From: Rhizobiales bacterium 65-79
GTDB taxonomy: Bacteria; Pseudomonadota; Alphaproteobacteria; Rhizobiales; Rhizobiaceae
Direction of reading: 5' to 3'
DNA length: 64,000 nucleotides
Assembly: GCA_001896885.1 (NCBI GenBank)
Contig: MKRJ01000015.1
Coordinates: forward strand, 62,001 to 126,000
Below the pieces are notes generated by a model. That model ran no database searches. It was not told the origin of the DNA and saw only the letters and a list, made by a program, of their open reading frames with translations. The position numbers and the translations under genes were made by a program. Of this stretch, positions 9,263 through 18,921 are shown piece by piece. Each line of letters begins with the position of its first letter. Position 1 is the first letter of the stretch.

Positions 9263-9846
9263 CCTTTGCTCCCGATCTTCGATTCCGTGCCGGCCACCAG
9301 CCGTTCGATGTTGGGACGGTGCTTGATGAAGACGATGGCGCTCATGACCGCGAAAAGCTCGGCAAGCTCCATCCGGCCGAGAAAAACGAGAGCGACCGGG
9401 ACGGCGACTGCCGCGACCAGCGCCGCGAGCGAGGAGAAGCGGGTGATGAAGGCGACGAGCAGCCAGACGACGGCGAAGACCACCGCGCCTTCCCAGGCGA
9501 GCCCGAGCAGGACGCCGAGATAGGTGGCCACGCCCTTGCCGCCCTTGAAGCTCAGCCAGACCGGGAAGAGATGGCCGAGGAAGGCGCCGAGGCCCGCCAG
9601 CACGGCCGGATAAAGACCGAGATAGTGCAGGGCGAACCAGGCCGGCACCGTCCCCTTCAGCGCGTCGAGGACGAGCGTCAGCGCCGCCAGCCCCTTGTTG
9701 CCGGTACGCAGCACGTTGGTGGCGCCGATATTGCCCGAGCCGATCTTGCGCACGTCGCCGAGGCCGGCGGCCTGGGCCAGCAGGTAGCCGGACGGTATCG
9801 AGCCGAACAGATAGCCGACGACCAGCGCGCCGATCAGGTAAAGCAT
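9259..9846 (-). CDS. plsY: Acyl-phosphate:glycerol-3-phosphate acyltransferase PlsY
   Basis: A 195-residue inner-membrane enzyme that transfers an acyl group from acyl-phosphate to glycerol-3-phosphate, the first step of phospholipid synthesis. About five membrane helices are visible. The family's three cytoplasmic motifs are present: GSGNIGATN, the glycine-rich [10 protein letters not shown] and KHRPNIERL. The ATG at 9846 has a strong GGGAGGGGACGAG ribosome site; the upstream open frame runs into pyrC' and is not used. The gene lies between pyrC' (31 bp) and dprA (overlap), a common rhizobial order. Confidence 0.96.
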   Translation of the reverse strand: MLYLIGALVVGYLFGSIPSGYLLAQAAGLGDVRKIGSGNIGATNVLRTGNKGLAALTLVLDALKGTVPAWFALHYLGLYPAVLAGLGAFLGHLFPVWLSFKGGKGVATYLGVLLGLAWEGAVVFAVVWLLVAFITRFSSLAALVAAVAVPVALVFLGRMELAELFAVMSAIVFIKHRPNIERLVAGTESKIGSKG

Positions 9847-9877
9847 CTCGTCCCCTCCCGCGCCTTCGCGCTCGGCG

Positions 9878-11164
9878 TCAGGCGGTAAACACTGTGCGGC
9901 CTGCAACCATGGTTTGCAAGACCTTGCCCTGGAGCCGCGCTCCCTCGAAGCAGGTGTTCTTGGAGCGCGACCGTATGTCGGCCTCGCGCACGATCCACGG
10001 TTCGTCGAGGTCGACAAGGACAAGGTCGGCCGGCGCGCCGGGCCGGAGCGAGCCGCCTTCGATGCCGAACAGCCTTGCCGGCCCGGTCGACAGCGCCTCG
10101 ACCACCCGGATCAGCGGTATCTCCTCGTTATGGTAGAGGCGAAGCGTCACGCCGAGGAGCGTCTCCAGCCCGATCGCGCCGGCTTCCGCATCGGCGAAGG
10201 GCAGGCGCTTGGTGTCGACGTCCTGGGGGTCGTGCGAGGAGACGATGATGTCTATGGCGCCGTTCCTGAGCGCCTCGACCATCGCCAGCCGGTCGTCCTC
10301 GGCGCGCAAGGGCGGCGACAGGCGGAAGAAGGTGCGGTATTCGCCGACATCGTTCTCGTTCAGCGCCAGGTTGCAGATCGACACCCCGGCGGAGACGTTG
10401 GCGCCGTCCGACTTGGCGCGGGCGACGGCCTCGACCGCCATCGCCGTCGACAACTTGGCGGCATGGTAGGCGCCGCCGGTCAGCCGCGCGAGCCTGAGGT
10501 CGCGTTCGAGCGGGATGGCCTCCGCTTCGCGCGGGATGCCGGGCAGGCCGAGCCAGCTTGCGTAAAGCCCTTCGTTCATGACGCCTGACGCCGCCAGATC
10601 GGCATCCTGCGTCTCGTGGACGATCGTCGCGCCGAAATCGCGCGCATAGGTGAGCGCGCGGCGCATGACGGCGCTGGACGCGATCGTGCGCCTGCCGTCG
10701 GTGAAGAAGGCGGCGCCCGCCTCGCGCAGCAGGCCGAACTCGGTCATCTCGCGGCCTTCCAGCCCGCGCGTGATCGCGGCCGACGGCAGGACGTTGACGA
10801 TCGCGGTATCGCGCGCGGTGCGCAGCACGAATTCCACCAGCGCCACGTCGTCTATCACCGGGTTCGTGTCCGGCATCATGACCAGCGAGGTGACCCCGCC
10901 GGCCGCCGCCGCATGGCTGGCCGACGCGATGGTCTCGCGGTGCTCGGCGCCCGGCTCGCCGATGAAGACGCGCGCGTCGACGAGACCGGGGAAAACGGCC
11001 CTGCCGGCGCAATCGATGACGGTCGCACCTTCCGGCGCGCCCTGGTTCAACGCGCCTTTTCCGGCGGCCGCGATCTTTTTTCCCTCGACGACGACAGAGC
11101 CGCGCTCGTCCATCCCGCGCGAGGGGTCGACGATGCGGGCGTTGTGGAAGACCGTGGTGCTCAC
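9878..11164 (-). CDS. Dihydroorotase-like protein next to PyrB, probably non-catalytic (PyrC')
   Basis: A 428-residue protein of the class I dihydroorotase amidohydrolase fold. The metal-binding HxH of active enzymes (in LVDxHVHLREPG) reads [12 protein letters not shown] at 61-72, so both His and the substrate Arg are gone. The usual HH of strand 5 is replaced ([17 protein letters not shown]), and the catalytic DHAPH loop reads SSHDPQ. It should therefore not cleave dihydroorotate. By analogy with Pseudomonas PyrC', it probably holds the aspartate carbamoyltransferase complex together. It overlaps the pyrB stop by 4 nt, as expected for partners. An active PyrC should be encoded elsewhere. Confidence 0.9.
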   Translation of the reverse strand: MSTTVFHNARIVDPSRGMDERGSVVVEGKKIAAAGKGALNQGAPEGATVIDCAGRAVFPGLVDARVFIGEPGAEHRETIASASHAAAAGGVTSLVMMPDTNPVIDDVALVEFVLRTARDTAIVNVLPSAAITRGLEGREMTEFGLLREAGAAFFTDGRRTIASSAVMRRALTYARDFGATIVHETQDADLAASGVMNEGLYASWLGLPGIPREAEAIPLERDLRLARLTGGAYHAAKLSTAMAVEAVARAKSDGANVSAGVSICNLALNENDVGEYRTFFRLSPPLRAEDDRLAMVEALRNGAIDIIVSSHDPQDVDTKRLPFADAEAGAIGLETLLGVTLRLYHNEEIPLIRVVEALSTGPARLFGIEGGSLRPGAPADLVLVDLDEPWIVREADIRSRSKNTCFEGARLQGKVLQTMVAGRTVFTA

Positions 11165-12135
11165 GCCGCGCGCCCTTCCGCGTTGCGGCGCGGGTCGAGC
11201 AGCGCCTCCATCACCGCCATCCTCACGGCGACCCCCATCTCGACCTGTTCCTGGATGACGCTTTGCGGCCCGTCGGCGATCTCGGACGCGATCTCGACGC
11301 CGCGGTTCATCGGGCCGGGATGCATGACGAGCGCGCCTTCGGCCGCCACCGAGAGCTTCGCCGCGTCGAGGCCGAAATAGCGGAAATATTCGCGCGTCGA
11401 GGGGACGAAGGCGCCGGCCATGCGCTCGCGCTGCAGGCGCAGCATCATCACCACGTCGACGCCTTTCAGGCCTTCCGCCATGGAATGGAACACCTTCACG
11501 CCCATCTGGCCGATGCCGGAGGGCAGCAGCGTCGAGGGCGCGACGACGCGGACGCTGGCGCCGAGCGCGTTGAGCAGGAGAATGTTGGAGCGCGCGACGC
11601 GCGAATGCAGGATATCGCCGCAGATCGCGACGGTGAGCCGGTTGAGCGGCCCCTTGGCGCGGCGGATGGTGAGCGCGTCGAGCAGGGCCTGGGTCGGATG
11701 CTCGTGCGCGCCGTCGCCGGCGTTCACCACCGAACAGCCCACCTTCTGCGCCAGAAGCGCAGCCGCGCCGGCCGACTGGTGACGGATGATGAGGATATCC
11801 GGCTGCATGGCGTTCAGCGTCATCGCCGTGTCGATCAGCGTCTCGCCTTTTTTCACCGAGGAGGATGCGACGGACATGTTCATGACATCGGCGCCGAGCC
11901 GCTTGCCCGCCAGTTCGAAGGAGGATTGCGTGCGGGTCGAGGCCTCGTAGAAGAGGTTGATCTGGGTGCGCCCCCGCAAGGTCGCCGTCTTCTTTTCCGG
12001 CTGTCGCGAGATCGCGATCGCGGCCTCGGCGCGGTCGAGCAGAAGCCCGATGTCAGCCGGCGACAGCATCTGGATGCCAAGCAGGTGGCGGTGCGGGAAA
12101 AGCGGGAGGTCCGGGCGGTCTGAAAGGACTGACAT
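11161..12135 (-). CDS. pyrB: Aspartate carbamoyltransferase catalytic subunit
   Basis: A 324-residue enzyme that condenses carbamoyl phosphate with aspartate in de novo pyrimidine synthesis. The carbamoyl-phosphate site STRTQSSFE and the following KRLGADVMN, HRHxx-type residues in [15 protein letters not shown] and the aspartate-binding [11 protein letters not shown] are present. I chose the ATG at 12135, giving a normal length; in-frame ATGs at 12159 and further upstream are possible and no ribosome site decides. No pyrI regulatory subunit gene is near; the adjacent inactive dihydroorotase is the likely partner instead. Confidence 0.95.
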   Translation of the reverse strand: MSVLSDRPDLPLFPHRHLLGIQMLSPADIGLLLDRAEAAIAISRQPEKKTATLRGRTQINLFYEASTRTQSSFELAGKRLGADVMNMSVASSSVKKGETLIDTAMTLNAMQPDILIIRHQSAGAAALLAQKVGCSVVNAGDGAHEHPTQALLDALTIRRAKGPLNRLTVAICGDILHSRVARSNILLLNALGASVRVVAPSTLLPSGIGQMGVKVFHSMAEGLKGVDVVMMLRLQRERMAGAFVPSTREYFRYFGLDAAKLSVAAEGALVMHPGPMNRGVEIASEIADGPQSVIQEQVEMGVAVRMAVMEALLDPRRNAEGRAA

Positions 12136-12349
12136 CAAAGCCGTGCTATAGGCGCGCATCTGCACAAGGGCAAGCATGGCTTGCGGCTCGTCTCCGGCTT
12201 GTCCAACGAAACCGAGCAGTCGAACTGGCCTGGTAAGCGCCACGCTCCATATTGGGCCGGTATCGCCATGTCTCTTGCGGTCGTCATGCCGCTTTGACAT
12301 TAAGATTGCAGTCTCTCGCCCGCCCGCCAACGTTCAGCAGGAATCATTC

Positions 12350-13327
12350 ATGGCTCATACGATCTCCGCCGGTCTCGACCGCATCCTCACCCTCGAACTC
12401 GTCCGCGTGGTCGAACGCGCCGCGGTCGCGGCCGCCCGGCTGAGGGGACGTGGCGACGAGAAGGCGGCTGACCAGGTGGCTGTCGACGCCATGCGCGCGG
12501 AACTCAACCGGCTGCCGATCCGCGGCACGGTGGTGATCGGCGAAGGCGAGCGCGACGAGGCGCCGATGCTCTATATCGGCGAGGAGGTGGGCTCCGGCGA
12601 GGGGCCGGAGGTCGATATCGCACTCGATCCGCTCGAAGGCACGACGATCTGCGCCAAGAATTTGCCGAACGCGCTCGCGGTCATCGCCATCGCGGAGAAG
12701 GGCACGCTGCTCTACGCGCCGGACGTCTATATGCAGAAGATCGCGATCGGACCCGGCTATCCGGCCGGATTGATCGATATCGACGCTTCGGCCAAGGACA
12801 ACATCGCCAATCTCGCCAAGGCCAAGGGCGTGCCGGTCGCGGAGATCACGGCCTGCATCCTCGACCGCCCGCGCCACGCCACGCTGATCGAGGAAGTCCG
12901 CGCGACCGGCGTCGCCATCCGCCTGATCGGCGACGGCGACGTCGCCGGCGTCATCCACACCACCGATCCCGACGAGACCGGCATCGACATCTATCTCGGC
13001 ACCGGCGGCGCCCCGGAGGGCGTGCTGGCGGCCTCGGCGCTGCGCTGCATCGGCGGCCAGATGCAGGGCCGCCTCCTGCTCGATACGCCCGAGAAGGTCG
13101 CCCGCGCGGCGAAGATGGGCGTCACCGACCCGAACAAGGTCTATACGATGGACGAGATGGCGCGGGGCGAGACGCTCTTCGCCGCCACCGGCGTCACCGA
13201 CGGCAACATGCTCTCGGGCGTGCGCTTCGGCCGCCACGATATCCAGACGCACACCATCGTCATGCGCTCCTCCTCGCGCACCGTGCGCGAGATCAAGGCG
13301 CGGCATCAGGACATGGACAAATTCTGA
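12350..13327 (+). CDS. glpX: Class II fructose-1,6-bisphosphatase
   Basis: A 325-residue GlpX-type phosphatase that removes the 1-phosphate from fructose-1,6-bisphosphate in gluconeogenesis. It belongs to the lithium-sensitive phosphatase fold, with the metal site in GEGERDEAP and DIALDPLEGTT and the substrate loop GTGGAPEGVLAA. The ATG at 12350 is preceded by AGCAGGAA; an upstream open extension lacks family similarity. It is divergent from pyrB, the 214 bp between carrying both promoters, and is followed 55 bp later by recJ, the order glpX-recJ being common in rhizobia (often after hom). Confidence 0.95.
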   Translation: MAHTISAGLDRILTLELVRVVERAAVAAARLRGRGDEKAADQVAVDAMRAELNRLPIRGTVVIGEGERDEAPMLYIGEEVGSGEGPEVDIALDPLEGTTICAKNLPNALAVIAIAEKGTLLYAPDVYMQKIAIGPGYPAGLIDIDASAKDNIANLAKAKGVPVAEITACILDRPRHATLIEEVRATGVAIRLIGDGDVAGVIHTTDPDETGIDIYLGTGGAPEGVLAASALRCIGGQMQGRLLLDTPEKVARAAKMGVTDPNKVYTMDEMARGETLFAATGVTDGNMLSGVRFGRHDIQTHTIVMRSSSRTVREIKARHQDMDKF

Positions 13328-13382
13328 GGGACGGGGCTACCCGGTTTCGCGCTCCCGGCATCTCCTTTATCGTCAGGCCGTG

Positions 13383-15167
13383 ATGGCGGAGGAGAACCGA
13401 TTCTTTCTGGACGTGCGTCGCTCGGCCAGCGGTCTGGCCTGGGTGCATCGGCTCGACCGGCGCGAGGAAAACATCGCGCTGGCGATGGCGCAGGCGCACG
13501 GCATTCCCGATCTCGTCGCGCGGGTGCTGGCGGGCAGGGGCGTCGGCATCGACGAGGCGGTGCGGTTCCTCGATCCGACGATCCGCGACCTGCTGCCGGA
13601 TCCCGCGTCGCTGAGCGGCATGAAAGAGGCCGCGGAACGGCTCGTGCGCGCGATCACGCGGCGCGAGCGGGTCGCGATCTTCGGCGACTATGATGTCGAC
13701 GGCGCCGCGTCCTCGGCGCTGATGAAGCGCTTCCTCGGCCATTACGGGGTCGAATCCGAAATCTATATCCCCGACCGCATCTTCGAGGGTTACGGGCCCA
13801 ATCCCGAAGCGATGCGGGATCTTGTGGGGCGCGGCGCATCGCTGATCGTCACCGTGGATTGCGGCACCAACAGCGGACCCTCGATCGCCGCGGCGAACGC
13901 GGCCGGCGCCGAAGTGGTGGTGATCGACCATCACCAGGTCGGCGGGCCGCTGCCGGACGCGGTGGCGGTCGTCAACCCGAACCGCGAGGACGATCTATCG
14001 GGGCAGGGGCATCTCTGCGCCGCAGGCGTCGTGTTCCTCGTTCTCGTGCAGGCCGTGAAGCTGTTGCGCGAGACCGGCCATCCGTTCCAGCCGCCTGACC
14101 TGCTCGGGCTGCTCGATCTCGTGGCCCTGGCGACCGTCTGCGACGTGGTTCCGCTTGTCGGCATCAACCGCGCCTTCGTCGTCAAGGGACTGGCGGTGGC
14201 GCGCCGGCTCGAAAATCCCGGGCTTGCCGCGCTGGCGCGGGTCGCGCGCATCGGCGAGCCGCTCGGGCCTTTCCACTTCTCCTTCCTGATCGGCCCGCGC
14301 ATCAATGCCGGCGGGCGCATCGGCGACGCCGCGCTCGGCTCGCGGCTGCTGGCGACCGACGATGCGGTGGAGGCGGCGGCGATCGCCGAAACGCTCGATC
14401 GGCTGAACCAGGAGCGCCAGGCGATGGAGAACGCCATGCTGGAGCAGGCGCGCGCCGAGGCCGACGCCGAGCTCGTGCGCGGCGCCGGGCCGGCGGTCCT
14501 CGTCACCGGCAGCGAGGAATGGCATCCGGGCGTGGTCGGGCTGCTCGCCTCGCGGCTCAAGGATCACGTGCGGCGGCCAGTCTTCGCCATCGCCTTTGGC
14601 GTCGATGGCGTCGGCACCGGCTCAGGCCGCTCGATCGCCGGCTTCGATCTCGGCCGGCTGGTGCGCGAGGCGGCGGAAAAAGGTCTCATCGTCAAGGGCG
14701 GCGGCCATGCCATGGCGGCGGGCATCACCATCGAAAGGACGCGTCTCGGGGATTTGCGTGCCTTTTTCGAGGAACGGGCAGTCGTCGAAGTGACGCGGCT
14801 CAACAGCGAGGAGACCCTGAAGATCGACGCCGCGCTCTCGGCCGAGGGCGCGACGGTGGAACTCCTCGACACGCTGGAACAGGCCGGCCCCTACGGCGCC
14901 GGCCATCCCGCGCCGGTCCTCGTCCTGCCGCGCCATCGCGTCACCGATATACGCCTGGTCGGCAACGGCCATCTGCGCGTCGGCCTTCGTTCGGAAATGG
15001 GCGGAAGCCTGCAGGCGATGGCCTTTCGTGCCGAGAACTCCGCCCTCGGGGCCTTCCTCGCCGCCAGCCAGGGGCAGACGGTGCATGTGGCGGGCATGCT
15101 GTCGTCGAATTTCTGGAACGGCCGCCGCAGCGCGCAATTCAGGATCGCGGATGCTGCGGGGGTATGA
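13383..15167 (+). CDS. recJ: Single-stranded-DNA-specific exonuclease RecJ
   Basis: A 594-residue 5'-3' exonuclease for single-stranded DNA, acting in recombination and mismatch repair. The DHH phosphoesterase domain shows IFGDYDVDGAASSALM and DHHQ; the DHHA1 domain shows GGGHAMAAG; an OB-fold part completes the protein. A GTG directly before the ATG (13380) is an alternative start, adding one residue. The stop codon lies inside a small AT-rich inverted repeat that probably serves the following brnT gene. Confidence 0.96.
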   Translation: MAEENRFFLDVRRSASGLAWVHRLDRREENIALAMAQAHGIPDLVARVLAGRGVGIDEAVRFLDPTIRDLLPDPASLSGMKEAAERLVRAITRRERVAIFGDYDVDGAASSALMKRFLGHYGVESEIYIPDRIFEGYGPNPEAMRDLVGRGASLIVTVDCGTNSGPSIAAANAAGAEVVVIDHHQVGGPLPDAVAVVNPNREDDLSGQGHLCAAGVVFLVLVQAVKLLRETGHPFQPPDLLGLLDLVALATVCDVVPLVGINRAFVVKGLAVARRLENPGLAALARVARIGEPLGPFHFSFLIGPRINAGGRIGDAALGSRLLATDDAVEAAAIAETLDRLNQERQAMENAMLEQARAEADAELVRGAGPAVLVTGSEEWHPGVVGLLASRLKDHVRRPVFAIAFGVDGVGTGSGRSIAGFDLGRLVREAAEKGLIVKGGGHAMAAGITIERTRLGDLRAFFEERAVVEVTRLNSEETLKIDAALSAEGATVELLDTLEQAGPYGAGHPAPVLVLPRHRVTDIRLVGNGHLRVGLRSEMGGSLQAMAFRAENSALGAFLAASQGQTVHVAGMLSSNFWNGRRSAQFRIADAAGV

Positions 15168-15188
15168 TTTGCATTTGTATAGGCAAAT
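15167..15188 (+). promoter_or_regulatory. AT-rich inverted repeat, possible brnTA operator/promoter
   Basis: ATTTGC (15167-15172) and GCAAAT (15183-15188) form an inverted repeat in a short AT-rich stretch between recJ and brnT, overlapping the last base of the recJ stop. TATAGG and AAATAT are possible -10 elements. In characterised systems BrnA represses its own promoter through such repeats, so this is the natural operator candidate; there is no direct proof. Confidence 0.45.
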
Positions 15189-15207
15189 ATAGGTATTCCA
15201 GCTAAAG

Positions 15208-15504
15208 ATGATCGTTGACGGCTTCCACTGGGATGGAGGCAACTGGCCGAAATGCGCTCAGCATGGCCTATCCATGTCGGAAATCGAGGCAGTGCTGCGA
15301 TCGGTCCCAATGGTCCTGCCGGATCGGAATGCACAGCTTCCGGAAACGCGGTTCAATGCAGTTGGCATCGGTCCGGAGGGGAGACATGTCTTCGTCGTGT
15401 TCACGTTTCGCGACCGCGACGGCACGAGACTCATCCGTCCCCTCAGCGCGCGCTACATGCATCGCAAGGAGATCGACGCCTATGAACGTACCAAAGAAGG
15501 CTAA
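15208..15504 (+). CDS. brnT: BrnT-family toxin (DUF497)
   Basis: A 98-residue protein of the BrnT family, a RelE-like ribonuclease toxin that cleaves mRNA when not held by its antitoxin. The family pattern is clear: FHWDGGNWPKCAQHGLSMSE near the N-terminus, then ETRFNAVGIGPEGRHVFVVF and the C-terminal RLIRPLSARYMHRKEIDAYE. Toxin precedes antitoxin and overlaps it by 23 bp, the usual brnT-brnA arrangement. A short AT-rich repeat upstream may be the operator. The pair sits between two core genes, recJ and a patatin gene. Confidence 0.92.
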   Translation: MIVDGFHWDGGNWPKCAQHGLSMSEIEAVLRSVPMVLPDRNAQLPETRFNAVGIGPEGRHVFVVFTFRDRDGTRLIRPLSARYMHRKEIDAYERTKEG

Positions 15505-15739
15505 GCCTTTTCCGCGCTTCGAGAGCGATGCGGATGCTGAACGTTTCGGGGCCGAAGCCGACCTGTCCGAATACGATTTCTCGGGTTTTCGCCCCATGAA
15601 TTTCGAGTTCGAGCGGAAAACCGAGCAGGTCAATTTGCGTATGTCGGCCGGCTTGCTGAAGCGGATCAAGGAGCGGGCGAAGGAACGCGGTATCCCGTAT
15701 CAACGGTATATCCGCGAGGTGCTGGAAAGGTCTCTGTAG
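15482..15739 (+). CDS. brnA: BrnA-family antitoxin
   Basis: An 85-residue antitoxin. The N-terminal part (PRFESDADAERFGAEADLSEYDFSGF) would wrap BrnT. The C-terminal half (QVNLRMSAGLLKRIKERAKERG and PYQRYIREVLER) is a ribbon-helix-helix DNA-binding domain that should repress the operon. The ATG at 15482 lies inside brnT, giving translational coupling; open frame further upstream is a shadow of brnT. It ends 3 bp before the convergent patatin gene. Confidence 0.92.
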   Translation: MNVPKKAKPFPRFESDADAERFGAEADLSEYDFSGFRPMNFEFERKTEQVNLRMSAGLLKRIKERAKERGIPYQRYIREVLERSL

Positions 15740-15742
15740 CGA

Positions 15743-16720
15743 TCAGGCCAGCACAGTCTGGAGCCGCTCCAACTCGCCAAGGTGCGCCATCGTCGCCTCG
15801 TAGCCGAGGCGGATCGCCTCGTCCGCTCGATGGAATTCGGTCAAGCCGATATGGCCGAGCTTCGGCTGCAGCGCGATGTCGGGCGGGTCGCCGGCCATGC
15901 GCGAGCGCGAGATGCGGTCCTGGATGATGTTGAAGGCTTCCACCATCACCCCGGTGATGCCCATGCGCGTCTCGCGGGCTTTCGCCGTGCGGTCGGTGAT
16001 GTGGCCTCCGGCCGGATCGGGCATGCCCGCGACAAGGCTGGCCGGCCCCGCGCTGTGCTTGATGACGGCGGCGCGGCCGTACTGGTCGTAGTGCAAATTG
16101 ACCGCGACGACCAGCGGCTGTTCGTAGGCGCGGCAGATCGAGACCGGGACCGGATTGACCAGCGCGCCGTCGACGAGCAGCCTGCCATTGCAGACGACCG
16201 GCTCGAACACGCCGGGCAGCGCATAGGAAGCGCGCATGGCGGTGATGAGCGAACCGCTGGAGATCCAGATCTCGTGGCCGGTGCGGATCTCGGCGGCGAC
16301 GCAGATGAAGGGCTTGGGCAGGTCCTCGAAGGTGACGCCGTCCATGTGCCGCTGCATTTCCGCGGTCAGACGCATGCCGCCGAACAGGCCGCTGCCGCCG
16401 AGGTGGATGTCGAGCAGGCCGAACATGCGCCGCTTGGTGAGGCTGCGCGCGAATTCCTCCAGCGCATCGAGCTTGCCCGCGAGGTAGCAGCCGCCGACCA
16501 GCGCGCCGATCGAGGTTCCGGCGATCATGCCGATCTCGATGCCGGCCTCGTCGAGCGCCCTCAGGACGCCGATATGGGCCCAGCCACGCGCCGCTCCGCC
16601 GCCGAGCGCCAGCGCGACGGGAGATTTGCCGGCGCGCTCGAGCACCGGCGTTTCGTCTTCCGGCAACTGTGGCTTGTTGCGCGCTTCGGCGCGTCCCCTG
16701 ATGGACGCCCACTCGAGCAT
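15743..16720 (-). CDS. Patatin-like phospholipase (RssA-type)
   Basis: A 325-residue lipid acyl hydrolase of the bacterial patatin family. It shows the oxyanion loop GGGAARG (40-46), the nucleophile elbow GTSIG with Ser70 and the catalytic Asp in DGALVNP. There is no signal peptide or membrane helix, so it acts in the cytoplasm, probably at the membrane surface; the substrate is unknown. The ATG at 16720 has GGAG 6 nt upstream; a TTG 26 codons earlier (16798) is open but less well supported. It converges on brnA with 3 bp between stops. Confidence 0.9.
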   Translation of the reverse strand: MLEWASIRGRAEARNKPQLPEDETPVLERAGKSPVALALGGGAARGWAHIGVLRALDEAGIEIGMIAGTSIGALVGGCYLAGKLDALEEFARSLTKRRMFGLLDIHLGGSGLFGGMRLTAEMQRHMDGVTFEDLPKPFICVAAEIRTGHEIWISSGSLITAMRASYALPGVFEPVVCNGRLLVDGALVNPVPVSICRAYEQPLVVAVNLHYDQYGRAAVIKHSAGPASLVAGMPDPAGGHITDRTAKARETRMGITGVMVEAFNIIQDRISRSRMAGDPPDIALQPKLGHIGLTEFHRADEAIRLGYEATMAHLGELERLQTVLA

Positions 16721-16864
16721 TACCGTCTCCGTATCCCGCGCAGATTGTGCGCCCCAGGCCGTAACAAATTCATGAATCGTGTTTTTCGCAAGTAGCAAGC
16801 ATGTCGATTGAGGTCATCGGAAGGCATGGCCGGACCGGCCGACGCAACGCGGCTGGGCATTTGC

Positions 16865-17266
16865 TTAATCCTCAGGATACAGGCGTGGTTCCATCCCGTC
16901 CGCCCTTACGGTGCGGTAGAAGCAGGAGCGCCTGCCGGTGTGACATGTCACCCCGTCGCCGGCGACCTCGACCTTCAGCCAGAGGGCATCCTGGTCGCAG
17001 TCCACCCGCAGTTCGGCGACATGCTGGAAATTCCCCGAGGTCTCGCCCTTTTTCCAGAGCGCCCGGCGCGAGCGCGACCAGTAATGCGCGATGCCGGTTT
17101 CAAGCGTGAGCCTCAGCGCCTCCTCGTTCATGTGCGCGACCATGAGCACCGATCCGTCGCCGGCGTCGGTGACCACCGCCGTCACGAGGCCGTTCGCATC
17201 GAAGCGCGGCGCGAAGACGGTGCCTTCCTCGCGCTCGCTTTTGCTCAATTCGGTCCGGGAATTCAT
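16865..17266 (-). CDS. hisI: Phosphoribosyl-AMP cyclohydrolase
   Basis: A 133-residue enzyme that opens the adenine ring of phosphoribosyl-AMP, the third step of histidine synthesis. The zinc and Mg2+ motifs are present: [11 protein letters not shown] and [10 protein letters not shown], together with the substrate segment [18 protein letters not shown]. It is the single-domain form, without a HisE pyrophosphohydrolase fusion. It follows folE on the same strand by 47 bp, an order seen in many rhizobia, so the two are probably cotranscribed. Confidence 0.96.
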   Translation of the reverse strand: MNSRTELSKSEREEGTVFAPRFDANGLVTAVVTDAGDGSVLMVAHMNEEALRLTLETGIAHYWSRSRRALWKKGETSGNFQHVAELRVDCDQDALWLKVEVAGDGVTCHTGRRSCFYRTVRADGMEPRLYPED

Positions 17267-17313
17267 GAGAGGGTCGTGCCGATCCGAGTTTCGAGGCGCC
17301 GGACCGGCAAATG

Positions 17314-17949
17314 TCAGTCCCGCGTGCCGCGGACCATGCCGATGAAACGCAACTGCTCCTCGGGACGGTCCTTGAAGGTTCCGGTGAAGGTGGAGGTCAG
17401 CGTCGTGGCGCCGGGCTTGCGGATGCCGCGCATCGCCATGCACATGTGCTCCGCCTCGATCATGACGGCAACGCCGCGTGGGTTGAGCACGTCCTGGATG
17501 ACGCCGGCGATCTGCGCCGTCATGGCCTCCTGCGTCTGCAGGCGGTGCGCGAAGATGTCGACGACGCGCGCGATCTTGGACAGGCCGACGACCTTGCCGT
17601 CTGGCAGGTAGGCAACGTGCGCCTTGCCGATGATCGGCACCATGTGGTGCTCGCAATGCGAATGGAAGGAAATATCCTTCACGAGCACGATATCGTCGTA
17701 GCCGGCGACTTCCTCGAAGGTGCGGCCGAGTTCCTCGGCAGGACATTTGTCATAGCCGTCGAACATCTCGCGGAACGCCTTCACGACGCGCTTGGGCGTA
17801 TCGCGCAGGCCTTCGCGGCGGATATCGTCGCCGGTCCAGCGCAGCAGAGTCTCGACGGCCTTGAGCACTTCCGCCTCGCTCGGGCGGTCGGTCCTGGGCT
17901 TGTCCAGATAGTCCGGAACGGCTGGAAATGTCTTGATGACGGCGTCCAT
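17314..17949 (-). CDS. folE: GTP cyclohydrolase I
   Basis: A 211-residue enzyme that converts GTP to 7,8-dihydroneopterin triphosphate, entering folate synthesis. The zinc-binding and catalytic block [19 protein letters not shown] and the second Cys region ([15 protein letters not shown]) are intact. Length is normal for the type IA enzyme. It leads a short minus-strand run with hisI and is divergent from the Fe-S scaffold gene; the 222 bp between them hold an AT-rich patch (around 18090-18110). Confidence 0.97.
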   Translation of the reverse strand: MDAVIKTFPAVPDYLDKPRTDRPSEAEVLKAVETLLRWTGDDIRREGLRDTPKRVVKAFREMFDGYDKCPAEELGRTFEEVAGYDDIVLVKDISFHSHCEHHMVPIIGKAHVAYLPDGKVVGLSKIARVVDIFAHRLQTQEAMTAQIAGVIQDVLNPRGVAVMIEAEHMCMAMRGIRKPGATTLTSTFTGTFKDRPEEQLRFIGMVRGTRD

Positions 17950-18171
17950 TAAGGCGTCTCCCGTAGTCCGCCTCCACAGGCGGACGAGTTGAACGGATCA
18001 CGGCCCTTTTTGCGGGAATGTCGATGGACCCCGAAAGCGGCGTGTATCTGTCTGCCGGCACAGGCTTCTTGCCGTGCGCCATGCCCGCTTACTATATATT
18101 GTCTCGGATGACGATTGAAAGATGCGCCGGGAAAACGCTGTGTTCGCCGGACCGTGCGCGGGCGGAAAATC

Positions 18172-18618
18172 ATGATCGACGACGTCTATAACGCGAAAAT
18201 TCTGGGCTTTGCCGGCAATATACCGCGCATCGGCCGCCTGGAGCATCCGGATGCGACAGCGATGGCGCATTCGAAGCTTTGCGGCTCGACGGTGACGGTC
18301 GACCTGAAGATGGACGGCGACGTCGTCACTGATTTCGCCCACGACGTGAAAGCCTGCGCGCTGGGGCAGGCGTCGTCCTCGGTCATGGCGAGCCATGTCG
18401 TCGGCGCCCATGCGGACGAGTTGCGGGCGGTGCGCGAGGCGATGCGCAGGATGCTGAAGGAGAACGGCCCGCCGCCGGAAGGGCGCTTCGCCGACCTCAA
18501 ATATCTCGAGCCCGTTCGCGACTACAAGGCGCGGCACGCGTCCACCATGCTGACCTTCGACGCGGTGGTCGACGCCATCGGTCAGATCGAGAAGAAGCGC
18601 GCCGGCGAGGCGGCCTGA
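18172..18618 (+). CDS. IscU/NifU-like iron-sulfur cluster assembly scaffold protein
   Basis: A 148-residue protein of the NifU N-terminal family. Two of the three cluster-ligand Cys are present (Cys37 in SKLCGST and Cys62 in VKACALGQASS). At the third site the sequence reads YKARHASTM (119-126) with Ala/Ser instead of Cys. I believe this lack is common in the rhizobial paralogue, which may be a helper rather than the main scaffold. The ATG at 18172 was preferred to an upstream start at 18115. It is followed 9 bp later by the MNT-HEPN pair and then yidD, which look cotranscribed. Confidence 0.87.
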   Translation: MIDDVYNAKILGFAGNIPRIGRLEHPDATAMAHSKLCGSTVTVDLKMDGDVVTDFAHDVKACALGQASSSVMASHVVGAHADELRAVREAMRRMLKENGPPPEGRFADLKYLEPVRDYKARHASTMLTFDAVVDAIGQIEKKRAGEAA

Positions 18619-18627
18619 GGAGGAGCG

Positions 18628-18921
18628 ATGCGGCCGTCGGAAGCACTGGCGAAACATCGCGACGAGGTGCTCGAGATCATCTCGCGCTATCCGGTCAGCA
18701 ATCCGCGCGTGTTCGGTTCGACAGCGCGGGGCGAAGACGTCGAGGGTAGCGATCTTGATCTGCTGGTCGACCCGGAATTCGACGTGACGACATTCATCCA
18801 TCTGGTAGATCTCGAGCACGAGCTTCGTGACCTGCTTTCTTTCGAGGTTGATGTTTTGACGCCCGGCGCCTTTTCGAAGCAAATGGCGGACCGGGTGGCC
18901 AAAGACGTACGGCCGCTATGA
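18628..18921 (+). CDS. MNT-domain nucleotidyltransferase, MntA-type antitoxin
   Basis: A 97-residue minimal nucleotidyltransferase. The active-site motif GSX10DXD is complete (G30, S31, D42, D44) and a further Asp lies in the C-terminal strand (EVDVLTP). In the characterised MntA-HepT systems the enzyme inactivates its HEPN toxin by adding AMP to a Tyr of the RX4HXY motif, which the partner here has. A perfect GGAGGAG site precedes the ATG and the stop overlaps the toxin start by 4 nt (ATGA). It lies in an apparent operon between the Fe-S scaffold gene and yidD. Confidence 0.92.
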   Translation: MRPSEALAKHRDEVLEIISRYPVSNPRVFGSTARGEDVEGSDLDLLVDPEFDVTTFIHLVDLEHELRDLLSFEVDVLTPGAFSKQMADRVAKDVRPL

